Below, piece by piece: positions 20,831 through 27,971 of a stretch of DNA of 34,532 bases; position 1 is the first letter of the stretch, and each line of letters opens with the position of its first letter. The translations under genes and the position numbers were made by a program. The stretch covers positions 1 through 34,532 of the forward strand of contig DASSCT010000022.1 in the NCBI GenBank assembly GCA_035697545.1, read 5' to 3'. Below the pieces are notes generated by a model, which saw only the letters and a list, made by a program, of their open reading frames with translations, searched no databases and was not told where the DNA came from. The stretch comes from JACDAN01 sp035697545 (GTDB lineage: Bacteria > Actinomycetota > Thermoleophilia > Gaiellales > Gaiellaceae).

Positions 20831-22357
20831 CTAGTAGCGTCCCTGAGACAGGCGCCGCTGGACGTCCTGCAGCCAGGTAGCGGCATGCCGCTCGCCGGTC
20901 ACGCGGCTCATGCTCAGCGCCGGGGAGAGAGCCGGCTTCGCCGGCGTGAAGAGCCAGGCCGTGAACAGGTCGTCGAGCTGCTGCCCTGATACTCGCTCTG
21001 CCAAGGCGATGAATTCGGGAGTCGTTCCGTTGCCGCGACTCTTGCTGGAGGCCCAGCCGCGAATGATTGCCCAGAACGCGTCGTCGCCGACCTCGTTGCG
21101 TAGCGCCTGCAGCGTCATCGCGCCGCGCACGTAGACCGCGCCGTCAAAGAGCAGGTCGACTCCTGGGTCGCCGATGACCACGGTCCAGAGCGGGCTGTCC
21201 GCGGGGATCGCGTCGTAGATCTCCTGGAAGATCTCCGCCGGCGTGACCCCAAACTCATGCTCCGCCCAGAGCCACTCCGCGTAGGTCGCAAATCCTTCGT
21301 TGAGCCAGATGTCCTGCCACCGGGCCAGAGCGACGTCGTCACCAAACCACTGATGCGCGAGCTCGTGGACGACGACGGAATCGCCGTTGACCGGGTTGCC
21401 GTTTTGGTCGAGCCAGAAGTACTTGGAGTAAACCGGGCGAGTCTGAGTCTCGAGCGCAAAGAAGAGATCGTCCTGGTTGTCGACGATTCCGCCCGTCGTG
21501 CTGAACGGGTACGGGCCAAATGCGTCGCTCAGCAGCGTCAGGATCTCACCTTGCCGCGCCAGCGATGAGTCGATCACCGCACGCAGACCACCCGTGATCG
21601 CCGAATCGACCGTGTCGTAGACCGGTAGCCCGCTCGCCGTCTGCCATTGGTGGACATCCCAGGAGCCGATGTCGATTGTGGCCAGGTACGACGCCATCGG
21701 TTCGCTGGCCTCCCATTCCCAGGTCGTCCGGTGCCCGCGATGGTCACGACCACGCAAGAAGCCGTTGGCGACTACCTCGTATCCGTCCGGCACGGTTACC
21801 GCGAACGAGTACGACGCCTTGTCCAGCGGATGGTCGTTCACGGGGAACCAGGAGGCCGCGACCTCGGGCTGGCCGGCGACGGTGGCTCCATCCGGAGTCG
21901 CCATGAAGCCGGTCCTGATTCCGAAACCCGGCAAGACGAACTCGACAGGGACGCCGCCATAGCGGACTTCCACCTCGAACCGGCGGCCCTTCTGCAGCGG
22001 GCGCTTCGGGGTGATGATGAGCTCCTGACCGCTCCGACTCCAGCGTGCCCGCTTGCCGTCGACCTCGACCCGGCGCACGTCGAGCCCAACCAGGTCCAGG
22101 TCGAAGCTGCAGAGACTCTCGGTGGCGGTTGCGCGTACCGACGCATCCCCGTCGAGCCGATCGGTGGCCGGGTCATAGGCGACGTCGAGGTCGTAATGGC
22201 TGACGTTGTAGCCACCGTTCCCGTACGTCGGGTAGTACGCGTCTCCCAGCCCGGGAGCGCCCGGAACGCAATCCTGCGCCTGCGCTACCCCGCAGAAGCC
22301 CAGGAGCAGCGCCGCGCTCGCGATCGTGGCGAAAGCGAACCTACGTCCGAACGACAC
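20831..22357 (-). CDS. Secreted M1-family zinc metallopeptidase
   Basis: A 508-residue exported aminopeptidase-like enzyme. The GTG start gives signal peptide VSFGRRFAFATIASAALLLG to AQAQD. The N-terminal beta domain starts NVSHYDLDVAYDPATDRLDG, typical of M1. The thermolysin-like domain has HELAHQWFGDD (His331, Glu332, His335) and WLNEGFATYAEWLW with the third ligand Glu354. ALETQTRPVYSK occupies the place of the GAMEN exopeptidase motif, as in mycobacterial relatives. YVRGAMTLQALRNEVGD supplies the catalytic Tyr region. It lacks the long C-terminal domain of full-length M1 enzymes. It converges with the Vps62-like gene, 10 bp stop to stop, and follows the channel gene on the same strand. 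Confidence 0.93.
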   Translation of the reverse strand: MSFGRRFAFATIASAALLLGFCGVAQAQDCVPGAPGLGDAYYPTYGNGGYNVSHYDLDVAYDPATDRLDGDASVRATATESLCSFDLDLVGLDVRRVEVDGKRARWSRSGQELIITPKRPLQKGRRFEVEVRYGGVPVEFVLPGFGIRTGFMATPDGATVAGQPEVAASWFPVNDHPLDKASYSFAVTVPDGYEVVANGFLRGRDHRGHRTTWEWEASEPMASYLATIDIGSWDVHQWQTASGLPVYDTVDSAITGGLRAVIDSSLARQGEILTLLSDAFGPYPFSTTGGIVDNQDDLFFALETQTRPVYSKYFWLDQNGNPVNGDSVVVHELAHQWFGDDVALARWQDIWLNEGFATYAEWLWAEHEFGVTPAEIFQEIYDAIPADSPLWTVVIGDPGVDLLFDGAVYVRGAMTLQALRNEVGDDAFWAIIRGWASSKSRGNGTTPEFIALAERVSGQQLDDLFTAWLFTPAKPALSPALSMSRVTGERHAATWLQDVQRRLSQGRY

Positions 22358-22414
22358 GGCGTTTGATGCTACACCGGCCGGCCGAGAAGCCGAGGCTTCG
22401 GGATGCCACTACAG

Positions 22415-23419
22415 CTAGTTCGGGGCGAAGAGCGCCTCGAGCCGGTCCATTGTGCTCGAGGTACCCATTGCGATGAGGACGTCGCCAGGCTGGAGAACGA
22501 TGTCTCCGGCGGGTTGTGGCACGAAGTCGCCGTCGGCCTTGCGCAGCGCTGCGACGATCGCCGATCCCGCGACGTCGGCAAGCGGCTGGCCCGCGCCGGA
22601 GCATCCGGGTGTCACCTCGATCTCCTCCATCCGGTACTCCGGTGCGACGTCGACAACGCCAGCAACCTGCGGGTGCAGCGCCAGCCGAGCCATCTCCGAA
22701 CCACTCGACTTGTAGGGCGAGATGACTCGCTGCGCGCCGGCGCGCTTGAGCTTCTGCTCCGATTCTTCCCCGCTCGCACGCGCCACGACCGTAAGGTCGG
22801 GCCGGAGCTCGCGCGCGGTGAGCGTGATGAAGACGTTCTCTGCGTCCGAATCCACGCAGGCGATCAGCGCTCTTGCCCGTTCGATCCCGGCTTGCCGGAG
22901 CAGCTGCTCGCCCGAGGCGTCGCCTTCGAGGTACGGAATGCCCTCCGCTGCGGCCACTTCGATGCTCTCCGGGTTGCTGTCGATGACCACGTACTTCGCA
23001 CCTGCCGCCCGCAGGCCTCGCACGACTTGGCGTCCCACTCGGCCAAAGCCACAGACAAGGTAATGGTCGGTGAGGGCGTCCACGATTCGCTGCCTTCTGC
23101 GCTCGTCGAGCAGGCCGGTTACATGTCCGGCAACGAAGAACTCGGTCACCGCGACGAGCGCATAGAAGAGCGTACCGACACCGAGCACGATCAAGAGAAC
23201 CTTGAGGACCTGCCCGCCCGTCGTCTCAGGGGAAGGGATCGAGCCGACGGTCGCAATCGTGTCGAGCGCCCAGACGAAGCCAGTCCACAGCGAGGCGTCC
23301 TCGGTAACCGCGAAGCCGACCATTCCGGCGACGAGGAGTAGGCAGATCAGCGCGCCAAGAATCGCGAGCCGGCGCAGAAACAGCGGCAGCTCTCGCTCCG
23401 CCTGTGTGCGCACAGCCAC
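22415..23419 (-). CDS. Two-helix ion channel with RCK/TrkA domains, atypical filter
   Basis: A 334-residue protein with the layout of MthK-like potassium channels: two helices (RRLAILGALICLLLVAGMVG and VLKVLLIVLGVGTLFYALVA) around a pore loop, then an RCK_N domain (DHYLVCGFGRVGRQVVRGL, Rossmann GFGRVG, acidic VIDSNPE) and an RCK_C domain (about 250-330). The pore loop reads ALDTIATVGSIPSP, so the usual TVGYG filter is TVGSI. It could be a channel with altered selectivity or a lineage variant. ATG at 23419 fits the first helix. A GAF gene lies 66 bp upstream on the same strand and the M1 peptidase 57 bp downstream. Confidence 0.85.
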   Translation of the reverse strand: MAVRTQAERELPLFLRRLAILGALICLLLVAGMVGFAVTEDASLWTGFVWALDTIATVGSIPSPETTGGQVLKVLLIVLGVGTLFYALVAVTEFFVAGHVTGLLDERRRQRIVDALTDHYLVCGFGRVGRQVVRGLRAAGAKYVVIDSNPESIEVAAAEGIPYLEGDASGEQLLRQAGIERARALIACVDSDAENVFITLTARELRPDLTVVARASGEESEQKLKRAGAQRVISPYKSSGSEMARLALHPQVAGVVDVAPEYRMEEIEVTPGCSGAGQPLADVAGSAIVAALRKADGDFVPQPAGDIVLQPGDVLIAMGTSSTMDRLEALFAPN

Positions 23420-23485
23420 GCCGCCGGCTTCCGCCGGCGGCCGCCCGATCTGCTTCGCCCAGAACCGCGTGGGCGGATCATCTCG

Positions 23486-24067
23486 CTAGCGGCGCAAGCC
23501 TGCCTCGGTCGCGGCCCGCAGGGCATCGAGGGCCGCACCGGCAAAGGCCGCGAGCTCGCGGATCCGGTCCTCGTCCTCGGCCGTGAAGTCGCCCTCGCCC
23601 GCCTTGTCAGAAAGCTGCAGAAGCCCGTAATCGCGGCCGTTATCACCGCAGACCGGTGTAGCCAGCCAGCCCCGTAGCGGCGGGTGTCTGGAGGACTCCT
23701 TACCGAATCCGGTCCAGTCCGGGTGGGCCTCCACTTCGGCCTGAGTGAGGCGTAGCACCTGACCCGGCTCGAGCCGAAGGCCGTGGAGCCCAAGACCATG
23801 AGGATCGACCCGGTAGTCGCGCCAAGCGGCGTAGCGCTCGCTCAGGTTGAAGAACTTTCGGACCGCGTGCCCGTCCCCGTCGAGGTCGACTTTGAGCGCG
23901 GCTTGCTCGGCGCCGGTCAGAGCCCGCGCCAGACTGCAGGTGCGGTGCAAGAGATCGTCGAGGCGAGCGGCCAGGGCGGGATCGTCGGCGACTTCTGGTG
24001 CGATCTCGGTGCCTACATCTCCGGTGTGGGTCATGGGTCCAACGCCGAGCGTAGCGACGGGCCGCAT
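23486..24067 (-). CDS. GAF-domain protein
   Basis: A 193-residue cytosolic protein that is essentially one GAF domain: LHRTCSLARALTGAEQAALKVDLDG, RYAAWRDYRVDPHGL, then PLRGWLATPVCGDNGRDYGLLQLSDK and FTAEDEDRIRELAAFAGAAL. The GLLQLSDK and FTAEDE motifs are the classic GAF end. GAF domains bind cyclic nucleotides or other small ligands; no effector domain is attached. ATG at 24034 (MTHTGDVG) is as plausible a start as 24067. It is upstream of the channel gene on the same strand and divergent from glyoxalase I by 11 bp. Confidence 0.82.
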   Translation of the reverse strand: MRPVATLGVGPMTHTGDVGTEIAPEVADDPALAARLDDLLHRTCSLARALTGAEQAALKVDLDGDGHAVRKFFNLSERYAAWRDYRVDPHGLGLHGLRLEPGQVLRLTQAEVEAHPDWTGFGKESSRHPPLRGWLATPVCGDNGRDYGLLQLSDKAGEGDFTAEDEDRIRELAAFAGAALDALRAATEAGLRR

Positions 24068-24078
24068 ACGATCCCGGC

Positions 24079-24468
24079 ATGACGCGCTATCTCCATACGA
24101 TGTACCGGATCACCGATCCTGAGCGAAGCCGCGCCTTCTACGAAGCGCTCGGCTTCGAGTACCGACGCGAGCTTCCGATCGTCCGCGACGGCGAGCTCGA
24201 GGCTACGAACTACTTCTTTGGCGTGCCGGAGCAAGAGGAGGAGCTCGAGCTCACCCTCAACCACGACGGTCGCACCTATGACCTCGGCTCGGGCTACGGG
24301 CACATCGCGCTCGGCGTCGACGACCTCGATGGCACGCTCGACCGCTTACACGAGCAGGGGATCGAGCCTGAACGTCCGCCGTACTCCGTGCGCGAAGGCG
24401 GATCCCGTCTGTGCTTCGTCCAGGATCCGGACGGCTACAGAGTGGAGCTCATCGAGCGTCGCGCGTAG
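24079..24468 (+). CDS. gloA: Lactoylglutathione lyase (glyoxalase I)-like protein
   Basis: A 129-residue VOC enzyme closely resembling bacterial GloA from end to end: RYLHTMYRITDPERSRAFY, ELELTLNHDGRTYDLG, GYGHIALGVDDLD and FVQDPDGYRVELIERR. The four expected metal ligands are present: His in LHTM, Glu in ELTLN, His in GYGHIAL and Glu in VELIE. GloA isomerises the methylglyoxal-thiol adduct. If the host makes mycothiol rather than glutathione, the true substrate may differ. ATG at 24079 is the natural start. A short GC-rich inverted repeat follows. Confidence 0.88.
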   Translation: MTRYLHTMYRITDPERSRAFYEALGFEYRRELPIVRDGELEATNYFFGVPEQEEELELTLNHDGRTYDLGSGYGHIALGVDDLDGTLDRLHEQGIEPERPPYSVREGGSRLCFVQDPDGYRVELIERRA

Positions 24469-24486
24469 CGACGAACCGCCCCCAGC

Positions 24487-24516
24487 GGCGACGACGCGGC
24501 GCGGCCGAGCGTCGCC
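24487..24516. terminator. GC-rich inverted repeat after glyoxalase gene
   Basis: GGCGACG (24487-24493) pairs with CGTCGCC (24510-24516) around a 16-base GC-rich loop, 18 bp after the glyoxalase stop and before the convergent amidinohydrolase stop at 24617. No T-tract. A weak candidate for a bidirectional terminator. Confidence 0.35.
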
Positions 24517-24616
24517 GGCCGCCAGGAACTAGGTACCAGAGTTGTCCCCCTGCCAGTCAGCGGTTTCGGCGCACCGTTGGGCTCGGCTCCCGAAAGGGCA
24601 TCGTGCGAATCGGTGA

Positions 24617-25480
24617 CTAGCTGCGGAGGACAGGTCGGGTGAGGCAGGTCGGACCGCCGTGCCCCCTGTTGAGCTCGCCTGCGGCGTAGACGTGGACGTC
24701 GCAGCCGGCCTGCTCAAGCACACGCCGCGTTTCAGGGCAGGTGTCGGCCATGACGAGCACGCCGGGGCGGACGGCCAGCGCGTTGCAGCCCTGCCGTTCG
24801 AGCTCGTCCGGGTGGCAGCGGACGCGCCGGATCGCCCGTTCGTCGAGCGTCTCGAGCAGCGGCACGGGTGCCAAGGGCTCGAACACGAGCGCGAGGTCGT
24901 CCGCGATCGGCGAGATCACGCTCATCAGGTGCAGGACGGACTCGGGGCCGCGGTGGTGCGGCAGGTCGAAGCGCTCGATCACGGCATCCTCTGCGGCCAG
25001 GAGCGTCGCGAGCTGCTCGTGTGCGGCGCGGTTGGTGCGGTAGCCGCGGGCGACAGCGAGGGTGCGCTCGTCGAGCCAGAACATGTCGCCGCCGTCGCCG
25101 AAAGCCCCGTCGGCGATGCGTCCGAGGCACGGAACTCCGAGCTCGGTCAGCGCGGCGATGAGGCGGGCGGGTTCGTCGCGCCGGACGGGCTTGACCAGAG
25201 AGAGCTCGACGGCGCCGCGCCCCGTCACCAGCACGGGGTCGTAGGCGAAACACGCGTCGACGAGGCCTTCGGAGGCTGGAACGACAGTGACCTCGACCCC
25301 GAGGGAGACGAGCAGTTCCGCGAACGCGCTGTGCTCGCGCCGGAGCCGCTCGAGGTCCGGAGCGCCCTGCCAGCCGGCCGCGGCGTAGTCACCTCCGCTC
25401 GGCTCGCACAGCAGCGCCCGCTCGAGGGGCGCCGTCATAGACCGAACGCCGTAGTGACTCGGAGTCGCTTGCACCCTCAT
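24617..25480 (-). CDS. DDAH / amidinotransferase-superfamily hydrolase
   Basis: A 287-residue protein of the guanidino-group modifying fold (dimethylarginine dimethylaminohydrolase, arginine deiminase-like). Seen: PSHYGVRSMTAPLERALLCEP, DACFAYDPVLVTGRG, FGDGGDMFWLDERTLAVARG with the substrate-binding acidic pair, SVLHLMSVISP with catalytic His184 and the terminal NRGHGGPTCLTRPVLR with nucleophile Cys279. These support hydrolysis of an arginine derivative to citrulline or a related reaction. The substrate is not proven. ATG at 25480 is chosen over longer frames because homology begins there. The gene is divergent from the coiled-coil membrane protein. Confidence 0.87.
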   Translation of the reverse strand: MRVQATPSHYGVRSMTAPLERALLCEPSGGDYAAAGWQGAPDLERLRREHSAFAELLVSLGVEVTVVPASEGLVDACFAYDPVLVTGRGAVELSLVKPVRRDEPARLIAALTELGVPCLGRIADGAFGDGGDMFWLDERTLAVARGYRTNRAAHEQLATLLAAEDAVIERFDLPHHRGPESVLHLMSVISPIADDLALVFEPLAPVPLLETLDERAIRRVRCHPDELERQGCNALAVRPGVLVMADTCPETRRVLEQAGCDVHVYAAGELNRGHGGPTCLTRPVLRS

Positions 25481-25585
25481 ACCTTCGCTGGGAGACGCAG
25501 GCAACGTAGGCGAAGGCATACACGAGTCGGTTCGTCCTGCCGTGTCGCACCGTGCCGATCCAGGCAATGCGCCGGATTTGCCGAC

Positions 25586-25613
25586 TTGACAGCGGGGCCG
25601 GATCGTGTACTAG
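25586..25613 (+). promoter_or_regulatory. Sigma-70-type promoter candidate
   Basis: TTGACA (25586-25591), 16-base spacer, TACTAG (25608-25613), within the divergent gap upstream of the coiled-coil membrane protein. The -35 box is perfect; the -10 box is fair and sits in the palindrome ACTAGT. Confidence 0.5.
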
Positions 25614-25697
25614 TCCGTACGCCTTTCGCTCGTGGTGACCTCCGAGGAAGAGGGGAATCCTGCCGGCCCAGGAAACAGACTGCGCGCCTCGTCACCG

Positions 25698-27052
25698 ATG
25701 ACTCGTCAACGTCCGGTTCTCGTGCGAGGGCCCGCAGCGCTGGTGCTCGTCGCGTTCGCGCTTCTCGCCGGCCCGACGCCGGAAGCCATCGCCCGGACGC
25801 CGCCGCGTCCGGATCCCCAAGAACTGTGGCGGCAGTTTCCGCTCGACACGCAGCGTTGGACTCGGCAGGCACCCGCCGAGCGCGAGTCGGCGCCGCCGGT
25901 CGTCGCGTCGGCCACCGGCGGCACGGCGGAGGAAGGGCGTGACGGTTCGCTCGTGACGGTCCAGATCGCCGCGACCGTGTTGGCGATGGCGCTCGTTCTC
26001 ATGCTGACCACTGCCACGCTCGCGTACTCCGTTCGCGGCTCGTTCGAGTTCGGTGCCTACCGTCGCAGGCGTCGCCTGACGCCGTCTTTCCACGAATTCG
26101 TCGGGGCACCGCCGAACGCGGAGACCGAACGACCGGAGCGCAGGGAGCCGAGCGCCAGGCGCACGTTCCGGATTCCGAGCCGGGCCCGTCGAGGTGTGAA
26201 GCGCCCCACGGCCGCGAAGCCGCTCGCGAGCATTATCTCGGAGGTCGACGCACTCAAGGCGAAGCTTGACGTGGACGCCGCCCCGAAGAAGCAGGAGAGC
26301 CCGGCGCACGACAGGATCCAACGTCTCAGAGCAAGGCTCGACATGCACTTCGCATCTGCAAAGAACGAGACTACGGCGAGCGACGAGGTCGAGAGCCTGA
26401 GGGCGAAGCTCGAGATGCGCCCTGCTCCCGCGAAGAGCCAGAGCATCGCGCAGGACGAGCTCGACACGCTCAAAGAGAAACTTGACGTGCAGCCCGCTCA
26501 CAGCGAGAGCGCTCCCCCGACGAGGTCCAGACCCTCAAGGAGAAGCTCGAAATGCAGCCTGCCCCTGCGAAGAGCGGGAGCACGCCTCATGACGAGCTCG
26601 AGACGCTCAAGGCCAAACTCGCCAAGCAAGCTGCGTTTGCCAACGCCGAGCGCGAGACTGCGGACGAGGTCGCGCTGAAGGAGAAGCTCCGTGGCGACGC
26701 CGCCGCGGCCAAACGCGAGACGACAGTTCGTCCTGCGCTCGAGACGGGGCTCGTCGACCACGACCCTGACCCGAAGCTCGATGTCAGTGACGCATCCGCT
26801 AAGGATCAGGCTCGAGGGTCCGTCGATGTCGACCCAGCCGACACAACTCTGCGCGAGCCCCCGGGCGACCGGGCGGCCGATGCGACGCCGGAAGCACCGC
26901 GCCGGGTCTCGGCCGCCACGCGCCGACCCACGATCGTGGAAGCGTTACACGAGCATGGCTCGAACCTGGCGCCGATCGTGGTCGTGATCATGATCATCGC
27001 ACTGCTCCTCCTCAACATCGCTGTTTGGTTCGGCATCGGCGTTGCGTCGTAG
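25698..27052 (+). CDS. Membrane-anchored coiled-coil repeat protein, frameshifted
   Basis: Two frames together encode one protein of about 451 residues. ATG 25698 (in-frame GTG 25632 is an alternative) opens a signal-like helix, VLVRGPAALVLVAFALLAGP, then a second helix near ATVLAMALVLMLTTATLAYS. Seven units of a 24-residue coiled-coil repeat follow (DEL-TLK-KL-VQPA-AKS pattern), at 26238, 26310, 26382, 26454, 26519, 26591 and 26663. A terminal helix, PIVVVIMIIALLLLNIAVWF, ends the protein. All spacings are 72 bp except the fourth (65 bp), where frame is lost at GCTCCCCCGACG; the second frame continues the same repeat. This is a real 7-base loss, a read error in the C run or a -1 shift. Family and function unknown; a scaffold at the membrane is a guess. 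Confidence 0.72.
26238..26734 (+). repeat. Seven 72-bp tandem repeats
   Basis: Units start at 26238, 26310, 26382, 26454, 26519, 26591 and 26663, each opening near GACGAGGTC or GACGAGCTC followed by a CTCAAGG-AAGCTC core. Periodicity is exactly 72 bp (24 codons) except between units 4 and 5 (65 bp), which breaks the frame. Confidence 0.85.
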
Positions 27053-27181
27053 GAAGTCCATGTTCCGGCGTGGACCCCCGAACGCTCGCCGCCGTTCGTG
27101 GTGGAGCCCGAACCTCAGGCTCCGCGGCGCCCCGAGGGCGCAGGCAGCGAACCCGGATGATCTCCCGACGAGAGGAAGCGG

Positions 27182-27532
27182 ATGACGGTACAGGCAGACA
27201 GCGGAAGGGTCGTCGTCCTCTGCGAACGACTGGCCGACGCGACGCGTGCAGGCACGGCGAAATGGCACGGCGAGAGCGAAGACAGGTTCTTGTGGGAAGG
27301 CCAGCAGGGCTCGGTCTCGGTTCAGAGCCGCGACAACGACGGCGAGCCTCCCTATCAGCTCGTTGTCTTCAACACAAACGGCGTGAAGGTGGAGGAGCTG
27401 ACGTCACAGCTGCTCGAAAACGACCAGCCGGCCGAGTGGAATGAGCCCCTTGCCGTCCTCTACCGCTCGGCGCGTCGCAGCGCTCTAAAGGCCGACGAGA
27501 TCATCGACGCACTGATCGAGGCGCTCCACTAG
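27182..27532 (+). CDS. Small soluble protein, unknown function
   Basis: A 116-residue protein from ATG 27182 with a GAGG-rich stretch 8-12 bases upstream. It looks globular and alpha/beta: GRVVVLCERLADATRAGTAKWHGE, DRFLWEGQQGSVSVQSRDNDGEPPYQLVVFNTNGVKVEELTS, then a C-terminal helix, SALKADEIIDALIEALH. One Cys; no signal or membrane segment. Composition and codon usage match a real gene, but I do not recognise the family. It follows the coiled-coil membrane gene by 129 bp on the same strand. Confidence 0.7.
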   Translation: MTVQADSGRVVVLCERLADATRAGTAKWHGESEDRFLWEGQQGSVSVQSRDNDGEPPYQLVVFNTNGVKVEELTSQLLENDQPAEWNEPLAVLYRSARRSALKADEIIDALIEALH

Positions 27533-27971
27533 ACGATCGCTCAACGCGTCGATCGCCGCCTCGGTCGCGCACGACATCCGGCTCAACCTGCTGCCAGGAT
27601 GATGGCCCGGCGGATTTGGCGCAACCATACGCTGGGCGTGCTCTTAATGTTCAGCAGGGATCGGTGGCCCCCGCGAGCCCGTTGTCCTCGACCTTCGTCC
27701 GCTCGTTCGATAGTTAGCTTCGAAGGTCGAGTAGAGTCACGTTCTGTCGGGCCAACCGGAAAGCGAGCTTCGAACTCGCTCCCTCGTCGGCAGAAGGCGG
27801 GTCCGGGACGATCATTGGGCGCGCCGGCTGGCGAGAGCACGGTTGCGATCCCGCTCGTTGCCGAGAGCCGTTCCACCCGCGCACCGCCGGGATCCTCCTG
27901 CGGATCGGGCCAACGGTAGAGCGCTGATCAGAACTATCACCCGGCTGTCGCGCTGAACTAGGCTCAGGGAG
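27533..27971. other. 439-bp gap with two inverted repeats, no convincing gene
   Basis: No frame here looks like protein; the 107-codon plus-strand frame from 27599 is low-complexity Arg/Ser. The gap holds a perfect 11-bp inverted repeat, CTCGACCTTCG (27687-27697) and CGAAGGTCGAG (27721-27731), and a hairpin AGCGAG-CTTCGAA-CTCGCT (27762-27780). It also contains the promoter of the downstream histidine kinase, which I could not place firmly (TAGGCT just before the start is a weak -10 candidate). Confidence 0.6.
27687..27780. ncRNA. Possible small structured RNA or regulatory site
   Basis: Two adjacent stems, an 11-bp perfect inverted repeat with a 23-base AT-richer loop and a 6-bp stem with loop CTTCGAA, lie in a gene-free gap. 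They could be an RNA, a terminator or a protein-binding site. No family recognised. Confidence 0.3.

Noticed and set aside
24525..24560. AT-richer stretch around AACTAGGTACCAGAGTTG, possible repeat
   Set aside because: It centres on GGTACC but the arms do not pair well, and I saw no second copy in the window.
27599..27919. Plus-strand frame of about 107 codons in the gap before the histidine kinase
   Set aside because: Low-complexity Arg/Ser/Pro composition, no ribosome site, and it spans two inverted repeats; it looks like a chance open frame in GC-rich DNA.
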